Shown here: one piece after another, positions 28,048 to 40,700 of the stretch
How the letters are laid out: every line of letters begins with the position of its first letter
Numbering within the stretch: position 1 is the stretch's first letter
Source of the DNA: Pegea sp. RAD2-039
Lineage: Eukaryota > Chordata > Thaliacea > Salpida > Salpidae
NCBI GenBank assembly: GCA_034620365.1
Contig: JAQGEQ010000071.1
Coordinates: 2,480,001 to 2,544,000 of the forward strand
Direction of reading: 5' to 3'
Length of the DNA stretch: 64,000 nt
Notes under the pieces: model-generated
Database searches by the model: none
Seen by the model: the letters and a program-made list of their open reading frames with translations, nothing else
Told to the model about the DNA's origin: nothing
Position numbers and translations under genes: made by a program

Positions 28048-28862
28048 CTTCTATATTTAGTTGATTGATTATAAAACGTGAAAAACATTTTGACTTTTTT
28101 AAAGGTACTGTAGCAAGATGAAAGAGAGATATTCAAACACTTTCAAAATCCAGTAGAACGATTTACTTTTTTCGTCTTCTTTGAAACGTTTATTCTATAA
28201 AGTTGATTCTACTGAGATATAAATCTTCACTACTCATTTTATTTTAGTCTTGTGTAAATAAAAACATCCGTTTTAAAGTATTATTGAAATTATTTATTTA
28301 TAAATTATTCAAATTTTGAATAAATTTCTTCGGTACAAAATGTTTAGACACTAAACTAATTGCCTCTAAAAATTACTTTTAAATAAGCTTTCTTTTAAAA
28401 TCAAGAAGTTAAAACTAAAAATTTTGTTAATTTTGATATTATTTATATAATTCTTAAGTTTTTTTTTTTCGAATTCAGAGTTGTAAGATTCTATTTAATT
28501 TCTATTTAAAAACTTAAAAAAATTTGTTTAAAAAATGAAAGCTTAAAAAACTAGTACTTTAAACATTATCAAAAATTGCCTATACACTTTATAACAAAAA
28601 TATAAAACAGATATTATCAAGATTTTGTTTAAATTTAGATTTTGATATCGTTGAAAAGAAGCAAATGTTAAAATTACAATCAGTTATTTCTGTTATAACT
28701 TATTTTTGGGAAATGCTTTATAAATGACCTATGATTCTCAAAATACTGATAACTGAGCTTTTGTGGGGCGGACTAATACCAATAATTTAACAACGCATAG
28801 ACACATTCATTTATTGAACTTAATAAATTTCATTACGCAGTTGACGGGAATATTAGAAAAAG

Positions 28863-29018
28863 ATGTTATGCAACCACAGTGACGTCGTCAAAAAGAGAGC
28901 TGCTTCAGACTCCAAGCTGCTAACTAGTATCACGCTTTTGTTAGCAGCTTTAGAAGAAATCGAAAATGACAAACGTTTTTGGCAGCATAAAATAACAATT
29001 AGCGATTCATCTCAGTGA
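28863..29018 (+). CDS. Possible small protein, 51 residues, unrecognised
   Basis: ATG to TGA gives 51 residues of ordinary composition (ALEEIENDKRFWQHK near the end), unlike the Lys/Asn/Ile/Phe noise of the spacer. A good acceptor (ATTACGCAG, ending 28840) lies 22 nt upstream of the ATG. A consensus donor GTGAGT overlaps the stop, so the reading could continue into another exon; a join to 29080 would add only a few residues before a stop. No family is recognised. It converges on the minus-strand gene at 29120. Confidence 0.3.
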   Translation: MLCNHSDVVKKRAASDSKLLTSITLLLAALEEIENDKRFWQHKITISDSSQ

Positions 29019-29119
29019 GTTAAAAATCGATTCCAGTAGAGAGTTAATTTTGGGTTGGAGTTGTAGTGGGGTTGTAGGTGTCGTGAGTAAGAGTATGAAT
29101 CATTCCTTTATAAGTTCGG

Positions 29120-29545
29120 TTATGAGAAGTTTAGATTTTTTTCGATGCAGATATTTATCACATCTTTCATGATATCTTCAACTTCAACACATAAATCATG
29201 AAGACTCCATTTTGAAATCATAACATCTGGATTGACAATACTGTCAATGTATATTTTGACGAAATTTGGAGTTTTGATGCTGTCAAATAACTCGAATACT
29301 TTATTCAAATCTTCAATTCTTCCTCTTTGAAATCTTTTTAGCCGTGTGATGTCATAGTATAACATCGTGTTCGCGATCGAGCGATTTTCATTCATCCTAT
29401 TAGTTTGTTGATCTTCTGGACGGACTCTAATCCATCCTGATCGAGGTTGAGAAGCAAATTCATTATTCTTTATCGTTTTTAGCAGATGCAAAATTGAAGA
29501 GGTTTTTCTCCGAATTTTTCTTTGTATTGATCTTGTCAATGGCAT
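29120..29545 (-). CDS. Unrecognised intronless protein, 141 residues
   Basis: Single uninterrupted ORF. The N-terminal 20 residues are basic (RSIQRKIRRK); the middle is polar (SGWIRVRPEDQQTNR); the C-terminal half is predicted mostly helical with acidic stretches (VEVEDIMKDVINICIEKN). There is no signal peptide, membrane segment or motif I know. Reasons to treat it as real: balanced amino-acid composition in an A+T-rich region, length, and a strong splice acceptor (TTTCGTTTCAG, AG at 29559-29560 on the minus strand) 13 nt upstream of the ATG. The same arrangement is seen at several other genes here. It lies upstream of nothing obviously related. A fast-evolving member of a known small-protein family is possible. 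Confidence 0.6.
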   Translation of the reverse strand: MPLTRSIQRKIRRKTSSILHLLKTIKNNEFASQPRSGWIRVRPEDQQTNRMNENRSIANTMLYYDITRLKRFQRGRIEDLNKVFELFDSIKTPNFVKIYIDSIVNPDVMISKWSLHDLCVEVEDIMKDVINICIEKNLNFS

Positions 29546-30317
29546 TATTAAAGATTATCTGAAACGAAACATTTAATGAAATTAACAAACTCATAAATAA
29601 GATAATTCCAAAATTAAGTTATGAAAACTTTAATCACAAAGATTAATTACATGTTTAAACAAAATTGCAATCATCAAGTCACTTACTTAAGTCACTACTT
29701 TAAGTTAGTTGAGTATTGAAAACCTTATTCACGCTTTTATGAAAACACTTTTATAGATATTTTTTTGGTGTTTTTCTTTCTTAAAATCTCTCAAACTTTT
29801 TTCTCTCAATGAGACATATGTGACAAATAATGTTGAAAGCGTGTTTTTACTAAAACTAAACTATTTCTCTTATTCTGTTACTATTTTGCTATTTTCGGAA
29901 AGGTCAAATTGTCGTAATTATCAACAATTCTTATAAACCTTTATTTCTTTCCCTATACCTAAGCATGTTGAATAGAGCTGTAGTAGTTTTAATCAAACTT
30001 TATAAAAAATAATCACTAACTTCCACTTATTAAATGTTATTTTATGCTTACTCAAAGAAAGGTCTAAAATTAAGTTAAGAAAAAGTTTATAAAATAACAA
30101 AATAAGTACAACTGATTTGAATCTTTTTTTTTTTGCTTTTACTGAAAATCTCTGACATTTAAAACTCCCTTTAAAAAATTTTCAAGGAATTTCAATTATT
30201 TTCAGATGAATTATGAGCAAAACGTTTATTCATTTTTTTCAACAAAACTTTCTATTTTTAGATTTAGTATACAATCATCAAAAGTCTTTTGTTTGCATCG
30301 CATTTAGTATCAAAAGT

Positions 30318-33300
30318 TTAGATATTTTTCTTTGCAGAAAAAGATGATTTAATCATTTTTTGCTCATGTTTATTCGGCACAATACCAAGATTTAAGATGT
30401 AATTATCTTCGTCATCTGATTCCACCAAATCTTTTGGCTCCTTATCCAACCGATTTAAAAGTCTACGAAGACACAATGAAAGTAGAAATGTTTCATCAAA
30501 CAAATTGTTTTAGAGTTTCACCTGGAGTATTTTTCGCCTGAGTATTTTCTTTTTAATTCAGCGATAGAACGGAAATTAGTTTGCGAAATTGGACTTTCAC
30601 CAAAAGTTGGATTTTGAATCATACATTTTGCCATTTCATCCGCTTTTTTATATTTCTTTATTTTCTTTTTAGTTTTACCTTTCAATACATCTCGAACAAG
30701 CTAAAACAAACTCATATTTAAAGAAAATAATTTTTTTTAATTTTTTCACCAACAAACTTTTTTTTTATAACTAATCCATTTGAGGTTGATGAGCCAATAT
30801 CTAAAAGCTTCTTCTTGCGACATTATTCGACTTTTTGCTTCATCCTGTAGATTCTTCATCGTTTTAACTAATCGTTTGTCTACTTCATTTGTGTTTTTTG
30901 CTGAACATTTTAAAATCAAATTAAATAAATAGAAATAAGTGTAATCTTAGAAAGAAATTGTTTTGAAGTGATTTGCAACAACCGAATTTTGCTAAAAGAA
31001 TTTATTTTATAAAATTTACTGATGATCTATTCAATTATAAAATTACTTGAAACCAAAAATGAGAAATGAAACAAACCGATTCTGTCAAACGTATCTAACA
31101 AGTAACCCGAGACAACTAAACATTTTACTTTTCCAACTGCAATAATATAAGTTGATTTCAAATTTTCCCCAACATTGAAGGTATCTCCTTCATGTAGAGA
31201 CCCTGGATTCACTTTTCGATCAGAAACAAAATATCTAAATCTTGAATTTTGTTACCAATTTGTAGAAGACGACTTCTTAGAACACCACGAGTGTTTTCAG
31301 GCTTAGTGTCAGAAGTTACAAACTTAATTTGCTTTTGCTGAGGGTTCAGTGGTGACTTTGTTTCAATTACAAATATTTTCTGCAATTATTTTCATTGTAT
31401 TCAAAATTGAAATTATTTTAACGTCATTTCAGAAGTTTAAGTAGCCTAATGAGCAAAAAGTGGTTACTTATCAACAGATTGTAAATGTTGTTTAAAAAGT
31501 ACAATTAGACTTGTTTGAAAAAGCGCTGAGTTAACTTTTCTTTTTACTCACTTTAACAATTGTGCATTGACCTGATATCAAGAAGTAAATAAATTCAGGC
31601 GGGTCCCAGGCCAGGTTCCCAAGAACCACTTTTTCTGGGTCATACGAAAGAATTTTACAATTCAGCAAAATAAGATTTTTTGATTTAGTGTCCCATTTTC
31701 TGAAAATAAAAAAATTAAATAAAAGAAAACTCACAATTAGTGCAATTATTTCCTGATTGCTTTTTTCAACATTTTTAAGAATCATTTTTATTAGAAATTC
31801 GATAAAGATAAATTAAGTTGGTTTTAACTGCAGAAATTAAAATGAAATTAGTTCTAACTTGAAATGATGCATCGATTCAATTATTTTTTGTCTCTCTTCT
31901 GTCTCTTTCTCTTGACTTCTAATTTGAGCTACCTCTAACTCATCTTTATTTATTCTTAGAAATGTTGAATTTCCTTTTTAAAAGAATTACAGATGATCAG
32001 AAATTATCGTAAACAAGTTTAGCCATGTTTAAAAGAAGTTAGTCTTGAAATTTGCAGCAAAATTGAAAGACTAAACTAACCAATGCATTTAATAGTAGCA
32101 GACCTCGTGCAATCTTGAATAAGAGCCAATTCACCAAAGGAGGTACCAGCAGTAAGCTTAGCAACTACCATAGTTTGTTTTTCACCACTTATTTTATCTA
32201 CATATGTAATCTAACAATAGTAATGATAAAGTATTTAATTTTGATTGAAATGGAATTAGTTTTTAAATACTAAACTCAAAATACTCTGAGATAAAATATT
32301 TCCTCAATTATTTAACAAGTAAATTACTAAAACTGAGACGGCTCCGGTGATTATGAAGTACATTGATGTTCCTTTATCTCCTTCTCTCATTATAGTCCTT
32401 CCGTCTTCATAAGATTCATATCCGAGTACTCTAGCTATCTCTCGACGCGCAGATACGGAGTAACAGGAAAAATACTTGTGAATAAATAGTTTGAAAGTTT
32501 ATAATCAATAAATTTGAGTTTGATATTTCTTTCTCTTTGTTGTTAAGTATTTCAATATTTAATGAAAAAAGTTTACCATTATTAACTATTTGATGTTCAG
32601 TATTCAAAAAGAAAATTCGAGTTAATGAAACTATAAGGTAAGCAACAATTAAACGCAAAGTTTTAATTACGTTTAGTTGTTCGACCACCGGATATAGCAT
32701 GTCAATATCTTTGTCTGTACGATCTAAATAGCTTTTAGAGAAAAGAGTTCTGACTTTCTTTGCTAGACTAGCAGCAGTTCCTGATGGACCAGCTCGGAAA
32801 GCATTTACATTAAAAGAAACTGAATTTTCCTCTTCAAACCTTTGGTATGAGTAAAGTTAGAAAAACTATTTGATTAATTCAGGATGTGAAAAGCGTTTTT
32901 TTCAAAAATAAAAGCAACTTAATTATATTTAAGTGAGCTTAAATTACAATCGATCACTTTTTAGAAAGTACAATCATAACTAAACACTTTACTAATTATA
33001 ATTTTCTTTATCAAACAGCTTTCTTAATTTAATTATTTGTTAAACCAACCAAGCTGGAATATTTTCTTCACTCCCTTTAGCGGTATTTTTCTTTTTCATC
33101 GCTTCAAGTTCTAGGTAAGCGGCACAAATTTCACGCGAAACGTCCCTAAATCGAGTAAAAGGAGTACTGTCCTTGTATATCGTGGGCCCTCTTAGTTTTC
33201 TAGACTAATAATAAATTTTAAAAGTTTATAATTAGCTCAAGAAATAAGTTTATACAAATTAGTTTGAATCAAACTTTTTTTTAAATCTTAAAGTTGAATT

Positions 33301-34015
33301 AGAGTTAGAAAAAAATTGATTTATTTGAAAATTCGCACAATTAACTGTTAAAAAGATTTGATGTTTATATTTCACTTTTAAATATCCTTCTTTTAACACT
33401 AAAGTGATTTTGTTTAACCATTTTGAGTTACTGTCATATAAAAAAATGCTAAACTAAGTATCAAAATATGAAGATAATCTTACAGTAAAAACTTCGGTTT
33501 CAAGGGTACTAGGCTCGAGACTGTTCAAAAAATCTTCCGTTGATTCAACAGGGGCACCTTGTCTATTTTCTGAAATGGTTTAGAACGAGATAACATGGAA
33601 AAGTTTTTGTAATTTTTGATTGAATTCTTTTTTACTTAAGATTAATACCTCTAATAAACTAACCCTTAATTTTCCGCATAAGTTTTTTCCAGCCATCTTC
33701 ACTTTCATTAACTTTAGTAGATGACGTTTCATTCCCAAGAAATGATTTTTCTGATACTGATGTCATTTTGCTATCTGAAACCTCAGTTTGATCTGCTGAA
33801 TGAAATCGAAGCTTATTCAGAGTTCTCGAAGCTATTACATCAGAAATAGATAGCAGAGTATGTTTCTTTCCAACATTCTTCTGGTTTACCATCAAATAAG
33901 TTTTTTTATTCAAGTGGTCTACTTTAGGTAGTTTTTCGACATTAGGTATACTTTTAGAAATGACTTTCTTGTTTGAATTTGAAAAAGGAATTTTTGATAA
34001 ACTTTTTTTTTCCAT
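30318..34015 (-). CDS. CNBD2: CNBD2-like protein with two cyclic-nucleotide-binding domains
   Basis: Thirteen exons (minus): 33664-34015 (ATG), 33484-33569, 33050-33204, 32671-32839, 32328-32474, 32081-32210, 31859-31973, 31552-31699, 31256-31379, 31077-31211, 30758-30900, 30522-30700, 30318-30462 (TAA). All are in phase, giving 675 residues. A disordered basic N-terminus precedes a helical block (ARREIARVLGYESYEDG). The first CNB domain follows, with MREGDKGTSMYFIITGAVSV and the phosphate-binding cassette FGELALIQDCTRSATIKC, which keeps the Glu and Arg that bind the cyclic nucleotide phosphate. A second CNB fold (DPPEFIYFLISGQCTIV) has a degenerate cassette (GDTFNVGEN) and probably does not bind. 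A Lys-rich tail follows. CNBD2 is a testis/cilium-associated protein in mammals. The name rests on domain order and overall resemblance, so an orthologue search is the test. An apparent frame break at 31212-31255 is a 44-nt intron. Confidence 0.8.
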
Positions 34016-35561
34016 TTTGGAACATGTAATAAAAGTTTAGTAAAATCATTTTTAGTTTATACTATATGGTAATATTTTATACTTTTATTATTACGTCACA
34101 ATAAAGATTATTACATTGATTATTACTTAATTACTGCAGAATTTATGAAAATGATAACTAGACCAAGGTTATAAATACACATGCAAACAAAAATAAATTT
34201 ATTGAAGTGGTGTTTAAAGTGAGAAAAAGCTTCCAGGCAAAAATGTAAACTTTGGTTGTTTAAGGAGAATTTTTCAGGTTTAATTAAAATAAAAAGTTAC
34301 ATCTTACATTATCATTTTGTATATTTACCTTAAATTCTTTGAATAATTTTATAAACTTATTCAATTTTTATAATATGAAAACAAATTGATAATAAATGCT
34401 GAATAAATCTTAAAAATATACATTTTTAAATCGGCATCGTTGTTAATGAAACAAGTTATAAGAATTTAGAAGGTTTAGTAAATTTAAATAATGATATTTA
34501 ATGAAAAAATATTCACTTATAACTTCTCAGATAAACATCAATAGTTTTAGATCATTTTTTAGATTTTATTATTTCAATTTAGACTATTTTTAAACATTAT
34601 CTCCGAAAAGTTTTAAAATAAAATTATCTGATTTTACAGTTTACAACAGATTCATTTACTTTTTCTATAATATGAATTGAAAAATGTATTTTAATAAGTT
34701 TATCTGTTTTATTCTTAGTAATCCTTCTTAACTTCTAAATAGCAATTTTCAAAGCAACCGCTAAAGGCCGCTCGCAGTAAGGCAAATAATAGAAACTATT
34801 TATAAACCAAAAATTAAAACAAAACAAGGAATAGTTTTAATTGAAATTTGCTTGAAAGTTATTTTCAAAGTAACAAAAGTAACTTTGTAGTAAAGTAAGA
34901 ATCTATTTATACAAAAAACGTGTTTTTTTAATGAATGAAAGAACATGCTGGTTAGTAGTGGGCGTATTGTAGGCGGAAATTTGTCTGATAACTCAAAAGA
35001 AATTACGAAATTGGAGAGTTTCACAATATCCAATCTTGTTTTTTAAAAGGTCATTTCAATGAGTTTTCAAGACAGCTTTTTCAGATTATTTTTTATATTT
35101 AAGTATTGTTCACTCTTAGTACAGTGTTTGTAAGATATATACGTTTTATATTCTATAAGTTGAACTTACAGAAAATTCTTTTATTCTATAATGCAAATTA
35201 AAAGCAGATTTTATTTATTATATATAGAATGTAGTTTTAGTGAAAAGCTATATAAAATTTATAATTTATAAAAACTGTTTAATATAAAAATAAAGTTTCA
35301 TATGTCAAAATAAAATTACTTGATTTGTGTTTACATCATTAGTATTTTAGGTCAAAAATAGTTTAAGTAGAATTCTTTTCACCAACTCTTAGTTTTATCT
35401 CCCTGGGTAGATTTGGTTAAATGTTAAACTAATTATACTATTTTTGTTATGATCAACCTTATTTTAGTCTTTATTATCCAAGCTTTTTATATTACTTATC
35501 AACAAAAATAAGAGAGTTGAATGAGTTTTAATTTTTCAAGGAAAACTCATATTTTTCATAT

Positions 35562-35608
<47 letters not shown>

Positions 35609-37720
35609 TTTGCTTAAAATGCTTACTGAAAATATCTTTGATTAGTCGGTCGTAGCTTTCATCTAAAATTTGTATTTAAAAATGCTTAAGTATCTTTGTT
35701 AATAGTTTGTAGTAGTAGCTTTCAACTAATGATATCATTATATGATATTTATGTATGACGTCATCTTCTCTAGTTTTGTCATGCTTTTCTCTTTCTTTAT
35801 TGTAATGATAGACTCTTGACAGAAGTCACTTGAAGCTGCTGATTTTATGAGCAATGAGACAAAATTGAATAGTTAAGAAGTTATTTTTGACTTTTTGATC
35901 AGTTGTATGGTGACAAGTTTTTTCCGTTTTTTTGAAGTAAAATTTCTTTAAACAATCAAACACAATCTCAAATAAAAGTTTTTCTAGCTAAAACTTTGTC
36001 CTATTTTAAAATCAATGCCTTAAAATCAATACAAAGATAAAATCTGCTCAAAAAACCGATTTAAATCTGTCCTCAGAATAGTTCAAACAAATTTTTGAGA
36101 TTTTAGTGAAAGAATTTCCAGATAATTACGATGAAAATTGACGTTTTCGTCGAAGATTTATTTTGATGACAGTAAATTTTATCGATTTAAAACCATATAA
36201 AAAATTTAGACATTTAAGTGATTATGGAATCATAAAAACTTTAAACTCCTTTAATGGGCGGTAAGAAGGAAGATAACTGTGTTATTCCAATAACAAAACT
36301 ATTTTGTGATTTTTTTTTACTGGAGGTAGCTACTTTTACATTTTTATTTAGTAGGTAAATCTAATCTTGTCAAGCTGTGAAGTGGAAGAAAAAGGAGTGT
36401 TTTTATGAGTATGAAAAGTACAGTGAAAGATGTTTCATAAAGTTTATGTTAATTATTCATACAATTATTTTACTTTTTATTTGTTGAAAGTCAATATATT
36501 AAGTGAAAACAGATTCACAAAAGTGGTTTGAAAAAGTATTTTTCTAGGTTTAGCTTCAGTGTTGTGATTTGGTTATGTTTCGATAAACATTTTAATGAGG
36601 CTTGTCAAATAAAGTTCATATCTCAGATTTTTATCAAAAAAAAAGTTAACTTGAAAAAAGTAGTTCTTAGAAATGAATGTTTTCAAATGATAATGAAATA
36701 AGAAAAAAATGTAGTTTTCCGGGTTAACTGAAGAAATAGTGAAAAACCAAATCTGTTGAAAATTGATTACCAGTAAAATTATAGCAGTTGACAAATAAAG
36801 AATTCTTTTTAAGCATTCAAAGAATATGCATTCATGTAATTTATAAAAAATTAAATTTATTTTTTGTGTATCTTCAGCAGATGCTTTGTGAAACTGGGTT
36901 TATTTTATTCTTTAAATTTTCAAGTTTTGATGATAAAAGTTTTGTTTTGCTCATTTTTTATAGATTAATAGTTTAGGTTAACAACTTTTCTACAAACATT
37001 TTGACGAGATTTGTCGATATTTTTTCTTTCAAAACTTATTTATTTATTCTAGTTTAAGTTCACTTCTGTCAAGACTTCAATTGAACAAACAGAATAATCC
37101 CAATCTACTAAATTATATTCTGCTTATATAGATTGCAGAACATTTGATAAAAATTAAAATAGAAAACTATTTGTAAAGCCTTTAGGTTTATCAATTAACA
37201 TATTGTAAGTAATTAACATGTTCTGATTTGATCTTACAAATTCTTTAAAAAACTTTCAATTATTTGTTTATTGTGTACAACATTGAATCTTTTCATCAGA
37301 GCAAATAAATTGAAAAGCTTAAAGTTGAAAATCATCAGTAGCAATAAATTAAAATTTAATATTTTTTGAGGCGATTATAAACTCGTTATTGTAGAATTGA
37401 TAAATTCAGTTTTACAAAAGTTATTTTTCTTGCAACCTTGATTTTTGCTTGAATACTCTGTTGATTTGTAAAACTAAATATTTAATCTACAAGTTAAACA
37501 AAAAGCTTTAGAAAGCTCGTTACGAAGTTATCAGATCAAATCTAGATTTACTGAATACACAGAACATCGAAATTATATTTTGTAATAGTCGTTTAATTCA
37601 GATTTGTTGAAATTAAAAATATTTTTACTGAAGTTTTGTGACAATATTTTGAATAATATTTTTGTCAAAGTTTTCTTTTCAAATAAAGTTCTATCATTTC
37701 AGCAACTTTATAAAGTGAAA
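34016..37720. other. 3.7-kb spacer between CNBD2-like gene and the P450
   Basis: Divergent upstream regions of two genes. It contains a (TTTA)n microsatellite (listed) and a CRE palindrome TGACGTCA at 35756-35763. The ORFs at 34800-35033, 36573-36794 and 36788-36976 are Phe/Ile/Lys-rich translations of A+T-rich DNA and are not supported as genes. A probable acceptor (ATCATTTCAG) ends at 37702, just before the P450 start. Confidence 0.5.
35561..35611. repeat. (TTTA)n microsatellite, 12 units
   Basis: Twelve uninterrupted TTTA units plus a partial one. The perfect repetition suggests it is polymorphic. Confidence 0.97.
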
Positions 37721-40700
37721 ATGTTGATGATAGAAAAATTTACTGATGTTCCTTCTTTTGCTAAAGACGTGGTTGACAAGCTGCATGAGTACATAAAAAA
37801 CCGCTTTGTGTTAGCAGCGGGTGTCCCATTTGTTCTTTGGTACATGTGGTACAAGCGTCCAAGCTGTTTTCCTCCTGGTCCTCGAGGTGTACCTTTATTA
37901 GGTGTCATTCCATTTATCAGTAGACTTCCAGCCAAGAATTTTGCCAAATGGAGCAAAAAGTACGGAGCTATTATGTCTGTGAGAATGGGTCCAAATGATT
38001 TAGTGATCTTAAACACTCCAGAAGTGATACGTGAGGTAGGTTGTCACTTTCTTGAACTTTTCCAAAAAGCATTTTGAGTTACATAATTATTGTAGTTGCT
38101 CATAGTTAAATTGGTTAAGTTTTTGGTGTTTTTTAAGCTATCATAATTTTATTCAACATTCAAATCAAAATATAAATAAACTTATCGACTGTATCTTTTA
38201 ACAAAACCTTATTAGAACAAACACAAACATATAGAGTGTTAGCATTCAAAGCCTCTAAACATGAGTAGACTAACTGAAGTATCATTTCATTCATGAAAAT
38301 ACTACTTGACCTTCATGCAAAGATAAAGGTTATTTGCTATTAGTTGAGTTGAGGGCGTTACCTTCATTTATTTGAGAGCTTTTAACAGAGTAAACATTAC
38401 AATTAAATCAAGTTTTAAATTTCAGTAAGATAAAGCTCTTTTATGGGCATATTTGCGGAAGGATTTTTGTATAAATTTTGAAGTTGAGATGTTCTCTTTG
38501 ACCTTTTGTAAAGTTAGTTTGAATGTAAAAAGTTAATTTATTAGTTTAAACATTTGTAGAAAATTGAATATTTAATTTAAAATTATTTCAAGCCTAAAGC
38601 TAAGATTAAACTTCTAAATGTAGAAATATTACATGTTAACCAAACTTTTAAATATTCACAAAATAAACCAAGAACTATCCTATTTCAATGAGTAAATAAA
38701 CCACTATCTTCCATGAAATGCAGTGAAAGCTTTATTTTCTGCATCATCCAATTTGAAACCTTTTAATGAAATTTTTCATTTTTTTTTTCAAAACAAATCT
38801 ACAAAAGACTTTGAATTTCAAAGTAACCACTTCTTGCTTTCAACAAATTGTTGGAAAAATTTTAATGAATTTAAATCTCCTCAATTTTCTTCCACAATTT
38901 TTCCTCACAAGAAAACTCGTAAAAAATGTTCAAATTATTAACTTGTTTTTATCCTGTAGGCATTTGTCAGCCAAAAATCAAAATTGTCAGGCCGTCCACC
39001 AATCCAACTGCTCTTTGAACTATCCGAAGGTCATGGACTCTTCTTTGTGGACGATAGTCCAATGCTTTGGTCTCAACGCAAGTTTGGGAGTACTGCTTTG
39101 CGCGCGTAAGTTCTTTTCATCGTATATATCGCTCTTATCGCGTAACTAATCAGCTGTCTACTTTCCAGCTAAATTTTGACAGCTGGTCATTTTTTAAGGG
39201 AGAGGGTAATTGCTTTTTATAGTCCCATAAAAGGCGAACGGAAAGTGGCGACGTCATCATCTGCGGGTGTGACGTCATTACGCCAAATTTAATGATTGCT
39301 TGAACATATTTACACACATGATGCCGCGCACGATAAATCAATTTTTATTGCTAAAACGTTTAAAAAGATGAAGTGTTGCAACTACTCCAATTATTTGGTG
39401 AAAATTTTAACAGAAAATATTTTAAAGAAATTTGTTTTTTTAGACTTGGAATGGGAAAGAAGTGCTTTGAACGAAAAGTCAACGATGAATGTGAAAAGTT
39501 GGTTGAGGCAATCGCTGATTTCCATGGAAATCCGTTTGAAATCCTTGTATGTAAAACTTTTTTTGTTATGAATCGTGGTTTGAAAACTAACAAAAAATTG
39601 TTGAGCTACTTTAAAACTTTATACAGAATAACCGATAACTTGCCTACTTTCTCATTTTGCTGATCAAAAGAACTATTTTGACTTTAATTTCTAAATAATC
39701 TTTCCACAATGTTTTTACCTCCGAATATTTACCAGATAAAAAAACATATTAGAAAAATGTAGTAACTTAAATCACTGAAAGCAATTACGATAATAATTGG
39801 TAACTTAGTGACAGTATGACTTCGATTGTAAGCTTTCAAATTGACATAAGACTTAAATATAAATGTTTAGTAGTTCTTTAATAAATGTTTATTGGTATAG
39901 CTCTGTTTGGTTCCACAAAACTTGAAGAAAGCCTTTTTGAATCCAAATAAAGTTGCAACGTTTCTTAGAAAGTCTTTGATTTTTATTTGAAAATATATTT
40001 TTCTTTTTAATAAAGTAATGAACTATTTCAGCAAAAAAGTCACAAAAACTGTAAAGCTGTTTAAAAATTGAAATAAAAGTCTAGTTTTTTAAATTGTTAT
40101 TGATATGAGTTTAGGAAATAACTTTTGAATAATTAATACCATCATTAAAAAATTTTAACTTTGTTTGCAGTATTTATTGACAAATGCAGTTTCCAACAAT
40201 GCCTGCTTAATGACTATTGGTACGCGTTTCGACTATACAAACAAAACATTCAGGGACTTACTAGAACACTTTTGTAATTCGTAAGTATGTCTAAGCAATT
40301 AAGGTGGTTACTGACATTAATTTTAAATATTACAGATTCTATGACTCCGATGCAGCTTTTGCTGTACTGGCATGTTTGTGTTATGAGCGACTAGCATATC
40401 TTCCCGGCTTTTCGAAATACGCCAAAGAGATAGTTGCTGATACAAAATACTGTTTAGGTTTAGACATTTCAGTTAATTTTGTGATCAATTTTGTTGTCTG
40501 TAAACTTGTTTATAATTTATTCAAATTTTACTTTTGTTTATTTACCTTAAAGTTATTTTCAATAAATTGTATAAGGCTTCAAAAATAAATAATAAAGAAA
40601 AGTAATTTTAAGTTTTACTTCAATAATTTAAATTTTGACAAAATATTTAATTTCTAAATCAATATTTAAAGTCCTAGTCAAAAGTTTAAACAAACAAATT

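Noticed and set aside
31200..31260. Apparent frameshift in the second CNB domain of the CNBD2-like gene
   Set aside because: A 44-nt GT-AG intron restores the frame and the family pattern on both sides.
37604..37720. Upstream in-frame ATG of the P450
   Set aside because: The added residues do not resemble a P450 N-terminus, and a strong splice acceptor falls between the two ATGs.
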